From contig NZ_RWIV01000001.1 of the NCBI RefSeq assembly GCF_003944835.1, forward strand, positions 752,001 through 816,000: a stretch of DNA of 64,000 bases, in the 5' to 3' direction. Source of the stretch: Bacillus sp. HMF5848 (lineage in GTDB: Bacteria; Bacillota; Bacilli; Bacillales; HMF5848). The notes below the pieces were generated by a model. The model had not been told where the DNA came from. It worked only from the letters and a program-made list of their open reading frames with translations, and searched no databases. A program made the translations under genes and the position numbers. Shown one piece after another: positions 26,073 to 34,734 of the stretch (the stretch's first letter is position 1; every line of letters starts with the position of its first letter).

Positions 26073-27611
26073 ATGGAGAAATTTCAAGAGAGTATGTACA
26101 AGCTTATTGTAGAAACATCTACGAAACTACCAAAAGATGTACGTCGTGCCATATTACAAGCAAAGCTCAATGAAAGTGCGGGTACACGTGCAGCTATGAG
26201 TTTAGCAACGATCACCGATAATATTATTATGGCTGACACGAACGTATCACCAATATGTCAAGACACAGGATTGCCGACATTTGTTATTAAAGTTCCAGTT
26301 GGTGCAAATCAAATCAACATGAAAAAAGCAATCAAGGCTGCTATTGTGGAAGCAACAAAGGATGGCAAGCTGCGACCGAACTCTGTGGACTCGCTGACTG
26401 GGGAAAACAGCGGGGACAACTTAGGTGAGGGCACACCGGTCTTTAAGTTTGAACAATGGGAGAAAGATTATATAGATGTCCGCCTTATTTTAAAAGGAGG
26501 CGGCTGTGAAAATAAAAATATTCAATACAGCTTGCCATGTGAGTTAGAAGGATTAGGCCGTGCAGGGCGTGACCTTGATGGTATTCGCAAGTGCGTCATG
26601 CATTCTGTGTATCAAGCACAAGGGCAAGGCTGTAGCGCAGGTGTCATAGGAGTAGGTATTGGTGGAGATCGCACAAGTGGCTACGAGCTTGCAAAAATGC
26701 AGTTGTTCCGTAGCCTCGATGATGAGAATCCAAATGAAGAGCTTCGTCAATTAGAAGAATATGTGATGGAAAATGCGAACAAGCTAGGCATTGGAACAAT
26801 GGGTTTTGGTGGCGAAACGACATTACTAGGCTGTAAGGTTGGGGTAGCAAACAGAATTCCTGCGAGCTTCTTTGTGTCAGTTGCATATAACTGTTGGGCA
26901 TACCGCCGTCTTGGTGTAAAAGTAAATCCTGAATCTGGTGCTATTCATGAATGGCTGTACCAAGAAGGAGACGACATTGATTTTAGCCAATTAGATGAAA
27001 CAGCGGCGACGAGCGAAGTATCAAAAACACGCGAAGTTGTGCTAGAAGCCCCTATTACGGAAGAAAAAATCCGCGAGCTACGAGTGGGTGATGTTGTCCA
27101 CATTAACGGCATTATGTACACAGGACGTGACGCGATTCATAAATATTTATCTACAAATGATGCCCCAGTCGATTTAAATGGGCAAATTATTTACCATTGT
27201 GGTCCGGTTATGTTAAAAGATGAAGACGGCAACTGGGAAGTGAAAGCAGCGGGCCCAACAACAAGTATTCGTGAGGAGCCTTACCAAGGCGATATTATGA
27301 AAAAGTTTGGTATCCGTGCGGTAATTGGAAAAGGTGGTATGGGTGCGAAAACGTTAGCCGCTCTTAAAGAGCACGGTGGTGTATACTTAAATGCCATCGG
27401 AGGTGCCGCGCAATACTATGCCGACTGTATTAAAGGTGTTGAAGGTGTTGATCTGATGCAATTCGGTATACCGGAAGCTATGTGGCATTTACGAGTAGAA
27501 GGCTTTACAGCTGTAGTGACGATGGATGCACACGGCAACAGCTTACATGAAGATGTTGAAAAATCATCTCTCGAAAAGCTTGCCCAATTTAAAGATCCGG
27601 TGTTTAAATAA
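26073..27611 (+). CDS. fumA: Class I fumarate hydratase (Fe-S)
   Basis: A 512-residue class I fumarase, with the alpha and beta parts fused as in FumA/FumB. It interconverts fumarate and malate in the TCA cycle using an oxygen-sensitive [4Fe-4S] cluster. Candidate ligands include C62 (SPICQDTG), C187 (GQGCSAGV) and further cysteines such as C145 and C254. The beta part starts near residue 325 with VGDVVHINGIMYTGRDAIHK and has GKGGMGAKTLAAL. B. subtilis relies on class II CitG, so this is an alternative or additional enzyme. AAAGGGAG precedes the ATG. Confidence 0.92.
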   Translation: MEKFQESMYKLIVETSTKLPKDVRRAILQAKLNESAGTRAAMSLATITDNIIMADTNVSPICQDTGLPTFVIKVPVGANQINMKKAIKAAIVEATKDGKLRPNSVDSLTGENSGDNLGEGTPVFKFEQWEKDYIDVRLILKGGGCENKNIQYSLPCELEGLGRAGRDLDGIRKCVMHSVYQAQGQGCSAGVIGVGIGGDRTSGYELAKMQLFRSLDDENPNEELRQLEEYVMENANKLGIGTMGFGGETTLLGCKVGVANRIPASFFVSVAYNCWAYRRLGVKVNPESGAIHEWLYQEGDDIDFSQLDETAATSEVSKTREVVLEAPITEEKIRELRVGDVVHINGIMYTGRDAIHKYLSTNDAPVDLNGQIIYHCGPVMLKDEDGNWEVKAAGPTTSIREEPYQGDIMKKFGIRAVIGKGGMGAKTLAALKEHGGVYLNAIGGAAQYYADCIKGVEGVDLMQFGIPEAMWHLRVEGFTAVVTMDAHGNSLHEDVEKSSLEKLAQFKDPVFK

Positions 27612-27624
27612 TTTTTAAGAAAGT

Positions 27625-27660
27625 AAAGGCGTTCTCTTTTAAGAGAACGCCTTTAATGTG
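27625..27660. terminator. Terminator after fumA
   Basis: AAAGGCGTTCTCTT (27625-27638) pairs perfectly with AAGAGAACGCCTTT (27641-27654). It lies between convergent genes. Confidence 0.8.
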
Positions 27661-27673
27661 TCACCTGAAACAG

Positions 27674-28198
27674 CTATCTTTTTAGAAGTGCTTGTTCTTC
27701 TTGGTTGCTTAATATGTACTGATCATGTGTGGTTCTATTTACTGTGAAATAGGCTTGCACACCCGGTACTAAAGTGAAAATCTGAATGAGTAGGCCCCAT
27801 CCAATATAAACAATATGGATGACATGAACGTCCTGAATCATGTAGATCTGTGTTGTAATCCATATGATTGTTGCAAAACCTATATATAGTGAGTGATTCC
27901 AAGCCCAATGTTTATCCTTAAATAGGGCTAGTTTTTTCATAAAGTTGAATTCCCATTTAGTGATAAGAGCCACAGTGATGATAAGTGGATATACACCTAA
28001 AGAAAGAAGTAGGATCATGCCCGGAATAAAAAATGAATTAAATGGAGATGTTTCTAACATTTCAATTGGCATTTTAAGCATTTCACCACTAGGATCTAAT
28101 ATAAGAAACACTCCACCAAACACAGCACCGACACCTAATAAAAACTGAAGAATTATAAGTACATAAAAAGAATATGGTTTGGTATGTTGCATCATCAT
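27674..28198 (-). CDS. Four-helix membrane protein, unrecognised
   Basis: Starting at the ATG triplet near 28198 (GGGAG upstream) the protein has about 174 residues, four to five membrane helices and a short cytoplasmic tail ending NQEEQALLKR. No motif of a known transporter or enzyme was recognised. The frame extends to 28312 but the extra part has no ribosome site. Confidence 0.6.
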   Translation of the reverse strand: MMMQHTKPYSFYVLIILQFLLGVGAVFGGVFLILDPSGEMLKMPIEMLETSPFNSFFIPGMILLLSLGVYPLIITVALITKWEFNFMKKLALFKDKHWAWNHSLYIGFATIIWITTQIYMIQDVHVIHIVYIGWGLLIQIFTLVPGVQAYFTVNRTTHDQYILSNQEEQALLKR

Positions 28199-28647
28199 CG
28201 TCTCCCATAATTTAAGATATACACCTATGATTATATGGTAAATAAAACCAATCAGCGCGTGTATTAATGGATATTGTGTGAATCTTAAAGTGGAATAGTC
28301 ATAAAATCTCATTATTTTGAAGAGATTACATGGAAATGAAGGGCTTTTTGAAAAGGTACTTGCACTGGATTCCTGCTGTTATCATTATTGTTTTTCTAGT
28401 GCGAAGAGGCATGAACTCTGAAAACAACACGCCATAATAACCATATTAATTGGGGTCATTGGTTTATCAACAGCTAAGCTGAGCTGCAAAAAAGACAACA
28501 AAAGAATAGGGGCAAGTAGCAAAAAAGGCGTTTATAGTATGTACCAAATACTTCCTCTCATGATACTAACTATTCAATATAAACTAAGATTGGATAATTA
28601 TAGGGTGCTTGACCCTGGAAATGCACCTAATTAAAGGAGGAAGTCAC
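28199..28647. other. Intergenic region before pdaA, no gene supported
   Basis: Short frames here stop quickly. A 22-codon frame at 28331 starts hydrophilic and ends after a short hydrophobic stretch, but has no clear ribosome site. The region should contain the pdaA promoter; no sigma-G type element could be fixed with confidence. Confidence 0.35.
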
Positions 28648-29448
28648 TTGCGCATTGTCAATATAACAATGATGCTACTACTATTATTTTGTTCCACAGC
28701 CTTTGCAGAAACGTATTCAAATGAACCGCTTAATTGGGGATTTAAGAAAAGCCGAAATCATCAACCACCAGACCCAGGAGCAATCTACAAAAACGTTCTA
28801 AATGATTATGGCTCCTTTTATATTGGCGATACACGTGAAAAAATCGTGTATATCACCTTTGATAATGGATATGAATATGGATTTACCGACGAAATTTTAG
28901 ATGTGTTAAAACAAAAAAAGGTACCAGCGACATTCTTTGTTACAGGTCCTTATCTTGAAAAAGAAGAGGATTTAATACAACGAATGGTTGATGAGGGGCA
29001 TATAATCGGTAATCACTCGTGGAGCCATCCTGATTTTACAAAGGTAACAGATGAAAAGCTGAAAAAAGAGCTTGATTCAGTTAAACAGAAAAAAGAAGAG
29101 CTAACAGGCCAACCAGGTATGATGTATTTACGACCACCACGAGGAGTATTTAGTGAACGAACACTCGCGGTGTCACAACAGTTAGGGTATGTAAATGTAT
29201 TTTGGTCTTTAGCGTATGTCGATTGGGAAACTGGTAAACAAAAAGGTTGGGAATATGCGTACGATAAGATTATGGGGCAAATTCATCCAGGAGCGGTTAT
29301 TTTATTACATGCTGTATCAGAAGATAATGCTAAAGCCTTACCTAAGATAATCGACGATTTAAGAAAAGAAGGCTACGAATTCAAAAGCTTAGATTACGCG
29401 TTAGCTAAGCAATTAATCCCAGAACCATTTATTTTTACATTAGATTAG
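28648..29448 (+). CDS. pdaA: Polysaccharide deacetylase PdaA (muramic delta-lactam synthesis)
   Basis: A 266-residue exported NodB-fold deacetylase. PdaA removes the acetyl group of N-acetylmuramic acid so that muramic delta-lactam forms in the spore cortex, which is needed for germination. A signal peptide ends at STAFA. Diagnostic motifs are FDNGYEYGFTDEIL (PdaA-type FDN in place of FDD), HSWSHPDF with the metal histidines, LRPPRGVFS and LLHAVSEDN. TTG at 28648 has AAAGGAGG 7 bases upstream and gives the usual family length. It indicates a spore former. Confidence 0.93.
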   Translation: MRIVNITMMLLLLFCSTAFAETYSNEPLNWGFKKSRNHQPPDPGAIYKNVLNDYGSFYIGDTREKIVYITFDNGYEYGFTDEILDVLKQKKVPATFFVTGPYLEKEEDLIQRMVDEGHIIGNHSWSHPDFTKVTDEKLKKELDSVKQKKEELTGQPGMMYLRPPRGVFSERTLAVSQQLGYVNVFWSLAYVDWETGKQKGWEYAYDKIMGQIHPGAVILLHAVSEDNAKALPKIIDDLRKEGYEFKSLDYALAKQLIPEPFIFTLD

Positions 29449-29465
29449 TGTAAAGTATAGCTAAC

Positions 29466-29495
29466 AAAACCCTTTGACTTATGTTAAAGGGTTTT
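29466..29495 (+). terminator. Terminator after pdaA
   Basis: AAAACCCTTT (29466-29475) and AAAGGGTTTT (29486-29495) form a 10-bp stem with a 10-base loop and terminal T-run. Confidence 0.75.
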
Positions 29496-29518
29496 AACAT
29501 GCTCGGATGGTGATAGTG

Positions 29519-30418
29519 ATGTGGGAACAAAGAATTGATATACAAGGGCCGTATGACTTTGATCGCGTGCTGTCACGTTTAGCACTTGATCCGGTACATA
29601 AGGTTGATATGAGGCAGCGTACAGTGGAAGTGCCAATATATAAAGTCGGTGTTGTAGGGAAAGTACAAGCTAAAGGCACAACAGATCAGCCTTCGTTTAT
29701 CCTCCAAGCGGATGGTCACGAAAAGCTTGTCATGCAGGAGTTGTCACGAATTTTTCAATGGCAAACAAGACTATCTGATATTGATCAGCACTTTTCTAAT
29801 ACCACACTGGCAAGCATTTTTGCAGAACACAAAGGAACACCGATTGTGTTGGATTTTTCGCCATACAGTTGCTTGCTAAAATGTATTATTCATCAACAGC
29901 TGAATTTAGCGTTTGCCTTCACGTTAACTCAACGGTTTGTTGAAAAGTTTGGCCACACTAAAGATGGAGTGTACTTTTACCCATCACCGCAGGAAGTAAG
30001 CAATCTGGCATATGACCAACTAAGAGAATTACAGTTCAGTATGCGCAAAGCTGAATATGTGATAGATACGTCTCGGAAGATAGCTGAAGGTGAGTTGAAC
30101 CTGGAGGCGTTGGAGAAACTTAATGATGCAGTAGTCATTCGCGAAATAACAAAAATTCGTGGCATTGGTCCGTGGACGGCACAAAACTTTTTAATGTTTG
30201 GACTAGGCAGAGCCAATCTATTTCCAACAGCCGACATCGGCATTCAAAACGCGTTGAAAAAACACTTTGGGCTAAACGACAAACCAACAATAGCACAAAT
30301 GGAAGAATGGAGCCAACCGTGGCACCCATACTTAAGCTACGCATCACTATACTTATGGCGCAGCATTGAACCGCAGCATGGGCAACGGCAGCATGGGGAC
30401 GGTTCTTTTGCTTCCTAG
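29519..30418 (+). CDS. yfjP: DNA-3-methyladenine glycosylase II (YfjP-like)
   Basis: A 299-residue AlkA-like HhH-GPD glycosylase that excises alkylated bases. The helix-hairpin-helix is ITKIRGIGPWTAQNFLMFGL, followed by the Gly/Pro loop and catalytic aspartate in LFPTADIGI. Neighbours pdaA and an rlmD-type gene match the B. subtilis yfjO-yfjP-yfjS group. The C-terminus EPQHGQRQHGDGSFAS is encoded by a family B repeat (GGGGACGGTTCTTTTGC) and is probably not ancestral. ATG at 29519 has a GGATGGTG site; ATG at 29507 is possible. Confidence 0.87.
   Translation: MWEQRIDIQGPYDFDRVLSRLALDPVHKVDMRQRTVEVPIYKVGVVGKVQAKGTTDQPSFILQADGHEKLVMQELSRIFQWQTRLSDIDQHFSNTTLASIFAEHKGTPIVLDFSPYSCLLKCIIHQQLNLAFAFTLTQRFVEKFGHTKDGVYFYPSPQEVSNLAYDQLRELQFSMRKAEYVIDTSRKIAEGELNLEALEKLNDAVVIREITKIRGIGPWTAQNFLMFGLGRANLFPTADIGIQNALKKHFGLNDKPTIAQMEEWSQPWHPYLSYASLYLWRSIEPQHGQRQHGDGSFAS
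30376..30417 (+). repeat. Family B repeat overlapping the yfjP 3' end
   Basis: Two successive units, GCATGGGCAACGGCA and GCATGGGGACGGTTCTTTTGC, lie inside the last codons and supply the stop region. The second contains the GGGGACGGTTCT core seen in the other family B elements. Confidence 0.7.
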
Positions 30419-30466
30419 AACGAATAAGATTAGCCCTATTCTATAAGAACTAAAGGATGAGAAAGA

Positions 30467-31831
30467 ATGATTAAGTTAGAAGTAGGACAACAGTTCCCGT
30501 TAACGATAAAACGACTTGGTATCAATGGTGAAGGTGTTGGATTTTTTAAGAAAAAAGTAGTCTTCGTACCTGGTGCTCTTCCAGGCGAAGAGGTTGTTGT
30601 CGAGGTGAAAAAGGCAGGTCCTTCGTTCGCCGAAGCCAGCATTCGTAAAATCCGTAAGCCATCGAAGGACCGCGTGAAGCCTGTGTGTCCTGTGTATGAA
30701 GAATGTGGCGGCTGTCAGCTTCAGCATTTATCGTATGAAGGACAAATGCGCGAAAAGCGTGATATTGTCGTACAAGCGTTTGAACGCTATTACAAGCCAG
30801 GTATCGAACAACTAAATATCCGTAAAACAATCGGCATGGATGAACCGTGGGGATACCGCAACAAAAGTCAGTTTCAGGTTGGACTTGATAAGCAAAAAGT
30901 TATTGCTGGTCTTTATGGTGAAGGTAGCCATCGCTTAATTAATATTGAAGAGTGTCCGGTCCAACATAGTGCTTCAAACAAGGTGACGCAAGTAGTGAAG
31001 TCTATTCTAGGCGACCTAAATATACCTATATACAATGAACGGAGCGGCAAAGGACTTGTGCGGACTATTGTGTCACGAGTAGGCTTTGAAACAGGGCAAG
31101 TACAGGTTGTATTAATCACAGCAAAGAAAGAGATCCCGCGTAAAGAGTTGCTAGTAAAAGAAATGCAAAAGCAACTGCCCGAAGTGACGTCCATCGTGCA
31201 AAATGTCAATGGCGCAAAAACCTCACTTGTATTTGGGGATGATACGTACCCGTTAGCAGGTGAAGAAGTTATCCAGGAAACGCTTGGGGATTTATCATTT
31301 GAATTGTCCGCGCGTGCCTTTTTCCAGTTGAATCCTATCCAAACTGTGAAGTTATATGATGAAGTGAAACGTGCAGCCGGATTAACAGGTGTGGAAAAGG
31401 TAGTTGACGCATATTGTGGCGTGGGGACCATCGGTCTGTGGCTAGCAACCGGAGCTGGTGAGGTCCGCGGCATGGACGTGATCGCTGAGTCCATTGAAGA
31501 TGCGAAGCAAAATGCGGTGCGACACGGATTTGAAAACGCACAGTACGAAGTCGGGAAAGCAGAAATCTTGATGCCAAAATGGCTCAAGAGCGGCTGGCGA
31601 CCAGATGTCGTCGTTGTCGATCCACCACGATCAGGACTCGATGAAAAGCTGCTGAAGACTCTGCTCGAGGTAAAGCCTAAGAAAATTGTGTATGTGTCAT
31701 GCAATCCATCTACACTAGCGAAAAACGTAGATATGTTGCGGAAGGCATATAAGGTCGAGTACTTGCAACCGGTCGATATGTTCCCGCATACGAGCCATTG
31801 CGAAGTTGTGGCAAAACTTGAACTGAAATGA
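30467..31831 (+). CDS. rlmD: 23S rRNA (uracil-5-)-methyltransferase, RlmD/RlmCD type
   Basis: A 454-residue TrmA/RumA-family enzyme making 5-methyluridine in 23S rRNA. An N-terminal TRAM domain (about 1-60) is followed by [4Fe-4S] ligands C74, C80, C83 and C163, the SAM motif [20 protein letters not shown] and the catalytic cysteine in [11 protein letters not shown]. subtilis has two such genes (yefA and yfjO); the adjacent yfjP suggests yfjO. The last codons read [14 protein letters not shown] where the family usually has HVE; a remnant at 34620 encodes HTSHVECVAKLELK, suggesting a replaced 3' end. Confidence 0.92.
   Translation: MIKLEVGQQFPLTIKRLGINGEGVGFFKKKVVFVPGALPGEEVVVEVKKAGPSFAEASIRKIRKPSKDRVKPVCPVYEECGGCQLQHLSYEGQMREKRDIVVQAFERYYKPGIEQLNIRKTIGMDEPWGYRNKSQFQVGLDKQKVIAGLYGEGSHRLINIEECPVQHSASNKVTQVVKSILGDLNIPIYNERSGKGLVRTIVSRVGFETGQVQVVLITAKKEIPRKELLVKEMQKQLPEVTSIVQNVNGAKTSLVFGDDTYPLAGEEVIQETLGDLSFELSARAFFQLNPIQTVKLYDEVKRAAGLTGVEKVVDAYCGVGTIGLWLATGAGEVRGMDVIAESIEDAKQNAVRHGFENAQYEVGKAEILMPKWLKSGWRPDVVVVDPPRSGLDEKLLKTLLEVKPKKIVYVSCNPSTLAKNVDMLRKAYKVEYLQPVDMFPHTSHCEVVAKLELK
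31780..31798 (+). other. 19-bp direct repeat in rlmD, candidate attachment-site core (left)
   Basis: GTTCCCGCATACGAGCCAT is repeated exactly at 34619-34637. Here it is preceded by real rlmD coding sequence and followed by an altered C-terminal coding end. At the second copy the flanks are the reverse: non-rlmD sequence before, and a canonical rlmD ending after. That is the pattern left by insertion into the 3' end of a gene. No recombinase gene is present between the copies. Confidence 0.6.
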
Positions 31832-31846
31832 AGTAAATAGACCTTG

Positions 31847-31883
31847 GCGGTATGGGAATAACTCTCATACTGCTATTTTTGTA
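31847..31883 (+). repeat. Degenerate family B hairpin after rlmD
   Basis: GGCGGTATG...CATACTGCT followed by ATTTTTGT is a decayed form of the GGCAGTATG/CATACTGCC stem found at 38100, 50945 and 53762. It lies just after the rlmD stop and may act as its terminator. Confidence 0.6.
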
Positions 31884-32003
31884 TATTCACAGTCAATATA
31901 TAGGCTCTAAAATTCATTAGATGATACCGAACAAAGATATTGTCCATTTTCCCACATTTAACAAACATTCTCATAAACTAAAACTAAGTTCGCATTACCC
32001 TAT

Positions 32004-32032
32004 TACTCAAATAAAGAAAAAAATGGTAAAAT
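32004..32032 (+). promoter_or_regulatory. Probable promoter of the mazG-helicase operon
   Basis: An extended -10 (TGGTAAAAT, 32024-32032) lies 51 bases before the TTG start, with a weak TACTCA at -35. The same sequence, AAATAAAGAAA then AATGGTAA, is conserved in the decayed copy at 53935-53960. Confidence 0.5.
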
Positions 32033-32082
32033 TAACAAGTGTACAAACTGTATCAAAAGCAGTAAATATGGAGGGTTTTATT

Positions 32083-32385
32083 TTGAAAGAAATGATAGAC
32101 AAGATTATTGAATTTAGAGATGAACGCGGGTGGAAACCTTATCATAATGAGAAGGATTTAGCGCTCTCGATCTCACTTGAGGCCAATGAACTACTAGAGA
32201 ACTTTCAATGGAGAAGTAGTGAAGAAGCATTACAATCATCAGCAGAAAATATTAAAGAGGAAATGGCTGATGTTTTAATATATCTTTTACAGTTAGCGGA
32301 CAAAATGGAAGTAGATTTGGAAAAGGAAGTATATAAGAAAATGGAGAAAAATGCACTGAGATATCCTGCAAATATAAATAATTAG
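32083..32385 (+). CDS. MazG-like nucleotide pyrophosphohydrolase (100 aa)
   Basis: A single-domain all-alpha NTP pyrophosphohydrolase. The metal-binding pattern is E33xxE36 (SLEANELLENFQW) and E60xxD63 (KEEMADVLIYLL), as in the short MazG-like/RS21-C6 group that hydrolyses (d)NTPs to (d)NMP and PPi. TTG at 32083 is chosen because GGAGGG lies 8 bases upstream; the frame stays open to 31921 without features. It ends 46 bases before the nuclease-helicase gene, so the two form an operon. A decayed copy of its 5' part exists at 53.9 kb. Confidence 0.85.
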   Translation: MKEMIDKIIEFRDERGWKPYHNEKDLALSISLEANELLENFQWRSSEEALQSSAENIKEEMADVLIYLLQLADKMEVDLEKEVYKKMEKNALRYPANINN

Positions 32386-32431
32386 ATTAAAATAGTCTTT
32401 GAAAAACTTTGTCGTGGTGGGGTGAGGGCAA

Positions 32432-34375
32432 ATGATCATATATGAAGCGACGAAAACAGAATTTGTAGCTGATGTCACGAATGAACTACTAGTGGAACGC
32501 TTATATGATTCATACCAAGAAAAAATCGGGCGTACGTCTAAACAGGAAATACTATCATGGGAACATTCGTTACAAAGAATGTCAAATGTCATGCAAGATC
32601 AAGAAATACCGAGTGATGCAAGTGTCGCAATAGAGTTTAAGATTCCGAACACATCTAAGCGTGTAGATTTTATCGTGGCTGGGAACGATGGCAAGCAGGA
32701 CCATGTAGTCATTGTTGAACTTAAGCAATGGTCTGAGGTTGAAAAAATCACGAGCAAAGATGCTTTAGTTAAAACCTTCGTTGGAAAAGGAGTTCGCCCC
32801 CAGACACATCCTTCCTATCAGGCTTGGACGTACGCTGCATTGATTCATGATTTTAACGAGAATGTCCAAGAGCAGCATATTCGTTTAAAGCCTTGTGCAT
32901 ATTTACATAATTACAGAAAAACAGCCAATGATCCTTTAACAGATGACCATTACAAAGAGCATCTAGACAAAGCACCGGTCTTCACAAAAGGGGAAATTCA
33001 GAATTTAAGAGATTTTATAAAAAAATACGTTAAAAAAGGCGATCATAATAAACTCATTTACCAAATCGAGCATGGCAGAATTCGACCTTCAAAATCTTTA
33101 CAAGACTCGCTGACAAGTATGTTAAAGGGCAACGAAGAGTTTATCATGATTGATGAACAGAAGGTGTTTTATGAAGAGGCATTTCACCTTGCACTTCAGT
33201 GTGTAAAAGAAGACAAGAAACAAGTCATGGTCATAGAAGGTGGACCAGGCACGGGGAAATCTGTCATGGCGATACATTTATTAGTGAACCTAATTAATAA
33301 AGGGTTAATGACTCTTTATGTATCCAAAAATGCTGCACCGCGAGAAGTATATGCATCTAAATTAAAAGGGACCATTAGAAAAACGGAAATTGATAACTTA
33401 TTTAAAGGGTCTGGAAGTTTCACAGAGTCAAAAAAGAATGAATTCGATGTGATCATAGTCGACGAGGCACATCGACTAAATGAAAAGTCAGGCTTTTATG
33501 GGAATCAAGGTGAGAATCAAGTAAAAGAACTAATTAACGCTTCAAAATTCACACTCTTTTTTATTGATGAAGATCAAAAGGTCACACTAAAGGATATTGG
33601 TAGTATTGATTTAATAAAAAATTATGCAAACGAGCTTGGAGCGGAGATTATAGCAGGACAATTGGTGTCTCAATTTCGTTGCGACGGATCAGACGCATAT
33701 ATTGCATGGTTAGATGACGTACTTCAAATAAGAGAAACAGCTAATACGCATTATTATGGAGTGGATTATGATTTTCGAGTGTATAATGATCCGCATGAAA
33801 TGCTTCATGTGATAGATAGACTAAATAAAATTAATAACAAATCTAGGCTTTTAGCAGGCTATTGCTGGGAGTGGCCTACTGCAGAGCGACATAACACAAA
33901 ACACAAAGATATTGTCATCCCAGAACATAATTTTGAAATAAGTTGGAATTTATCGGACAGTATTTGGGCTATTGATCAACATTCCGTCAATGAAGCAGGA
34001 TGCATTCATACTGCACAGGGATTAGAATTTGATTATGTTGGCGTTATTATTGGTCCGGATTTAAGGTATGCAAATAATAATATTATAACAGACTACACCC
34101 AGCGTGCTAAAACAGACCAATCTCTTAAAGGTATTAAAACATTGGCAAAAAGTGACCCTGAAAAAGCGCAAGCTGTGGCGGACAAAATTATCCGAAATAC
34201 ATACAGAACCCTTATGACTCGAGGACAAAAAGGATGCTTTATCTATTGTACTGACCCAGAATTAAATACATACTTTGAAAATCGTCTTCAAACGACGAGA
34301 ACGTATAATGACTTGTCACCAGATCGGTTGTTAAAAGTAGCTGAGGAGACGGGAGAGTATGAAGGTAAAAAGTAA
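32432..34375 (+). CDS. PD-(D/E)XK nuclease fused to SF1 helicase (DUF2075/Schlafen group 3 type)
   Basis: A 647-residue two-part protein. Residues of about 60-110 show a PD-(D/E)XK-like core: RVDFIV with D79, then VIVELKQW with E96 and K98. Residues of about 235-625 are an SF1 ATPase: Walker A GGPGTGKS (270-277), Walker B IIVDEAHR (341-348), IDEDQ (378-382), SQFR (413-416), HTAQGLEFDYVGVIIGPD (526-543, motif V) and NTYRTLMTRGQKG (589-601, motif VI). The helicase matches the DUF2075 (SLFN-g3) family. It is the second gene of an operon with a MazG-like enzyme, inside the rlmD cassette. A nucleic-acid-processing defence role is inference; no chemistry is proved. Confidence 0.85.
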   Translation: MIIYEATKTEFVADVTNELLVERLYDSYQEKIGRTSKQEILSWEHSLQRMSNVMQDQEIPSDASVAIEFKIPNTSKRVDFIVAGNDGKQDHVVIVELKQWSEVEKITSKDALVKTFVGKGVRPQTHPSYQAWTYAALIHDFNENVQEQHIRLKPCAYLHNYRKTANDPLTDDHYKEHLDKAPVFTKGEIQNLRDFIKKYVKKGDHNKLIYQIEHGRIRPSKSLQDSLTSMLKGNEEFIMIDEQKVFYEEAFHLALQCVKEDKKQVMVIEGGPGTGKSVMAIHLLVNLINKGLMTLYVSKNAAPREVYASKLKGTIRKTEIDNLFKGSGSFTESKKNEFDVIIVDEAHRLNEKSGFYGNQGENQVKELINASKFTLFFIDEDQKVTLKDIGSIDLIKNYANELGAEIIAGQLVSQFRCDGSDAYIAWLDDVLQIRETANTHYYGVDYDFRVYNDPHEMLHVIDRLNKINNKSRLLAGYCWEWPTAERHNTKHKDIVIPEHNFEISWNLSDSIWAIDQHSVNEAGCIHTAQGLEFDYVGVIIGPDLRYANNNIITDYTQRAKTDQSLKGIKTLAKSDPEKAQAVADKIIRNTYRTLMTRGQKGCFIYCTDPELNTYFENRLQTTRTYNDLSPDRLLKVAEETGEYEGKK

Positions 34376-34570
34376 TTGTGTCACATAACATGAGTAATAT
34401 TTTGCTGGATAGATGCTTGGTTACAGTTTTATATTTTTGACATACACATATCTCTAATCTTGTGAACCAATAGAACTGTTAATATAACGTGTTCAGCTAA
34501 AACGATTTTGATCGCAAAAAATCAGCTGCAATTATCTGGCTATCATTATCTGTGAGAGTGTATGAAATTC

Positions 34571-34611
34571 TGCTAGCACTTTGATACTTTATCCTAGCAG
34601 GGGTCAGGCAC
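34571..34611 (+). repeat. Family A REP-like repeat, copy 1
   Basis: TGCTAG and CTAGCA form a hairpin around CACTTTGATACTTTATC, followed by the tail GGGGTCAGGCAC. This is the best-preserved of about ten copies between 34.5 and 56.5 kb. It ends 8 bases before the 19-bp direct repeat. Confidence 0.8.
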
Positions 34612-34618
34612 TATAATC

Positions 34619-34637
34619 GTTCCCGCATACGAGCCAT
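34619..34637 (+). other. 19-bp direct repeat, candidate attachment-site core (right)
   Basis: An exact second copy of the rlmD sequence at 31780-31798. The distance between copies is 2839 bases, enclosing the mazG-helicase operon. Confidence 0.6.
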
Positions 34638-34670
34638 GTGGAGTGCGTAGCCAAACTAGAGTTAAAATAG
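34620..34670 (+). pseudogene. rlmD 3'-end remnant 1
   Basis: These 51 bases encode FPHTSHVECVAKLELK and a stop, the same length as the last 51 bases of the intact rlmD. The first 18 bases are identical to it (19 counting the preceding G), then the sequences diverge at the DNA level while the protein stays similar. The HVE form is the usual family sequence. No rlmD sequence precedes it. It is best read as the original 3' end left at the far side of an insertion. Confidence 0.75.
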
Positions 34671-34696
34671 TTTGGTGTAATGCAGTTAAAAAATAG

Positions 34697-34732
34697 AAAT
34701 CCCTCGATTAAACAGTTCGAGGGATTTTTTAG
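34697..34732 (+). terminator. Terminator after rlmD remnant 1
   Basis: AAATCCCTCGA (34697-34707) and TCGAGGGATTT (34717-34727) form an 11-bp stem followed by TTT. The same CCCTCG/CGAGGG terminator follows rlmD remnant 2, so it probably belonged to the ancestral rlmD gene. Confidence 0.85.
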
Positions 34733-34734
34733 AT

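Noticed and set aside
28331-28396. Small membrane-peptide frame upstream of pdaA
   Set aside because: Only 22 codons, ends soon after the hydrophobic part begins, and has no clear ribosome binding site.
31799-34618. Integrase or transposase gene inside the rlmD cassette
   Set aside because: Both coding regions there are accounted for by the MazG-like and nuclease-helicase genes; no recombinase motif is visible.
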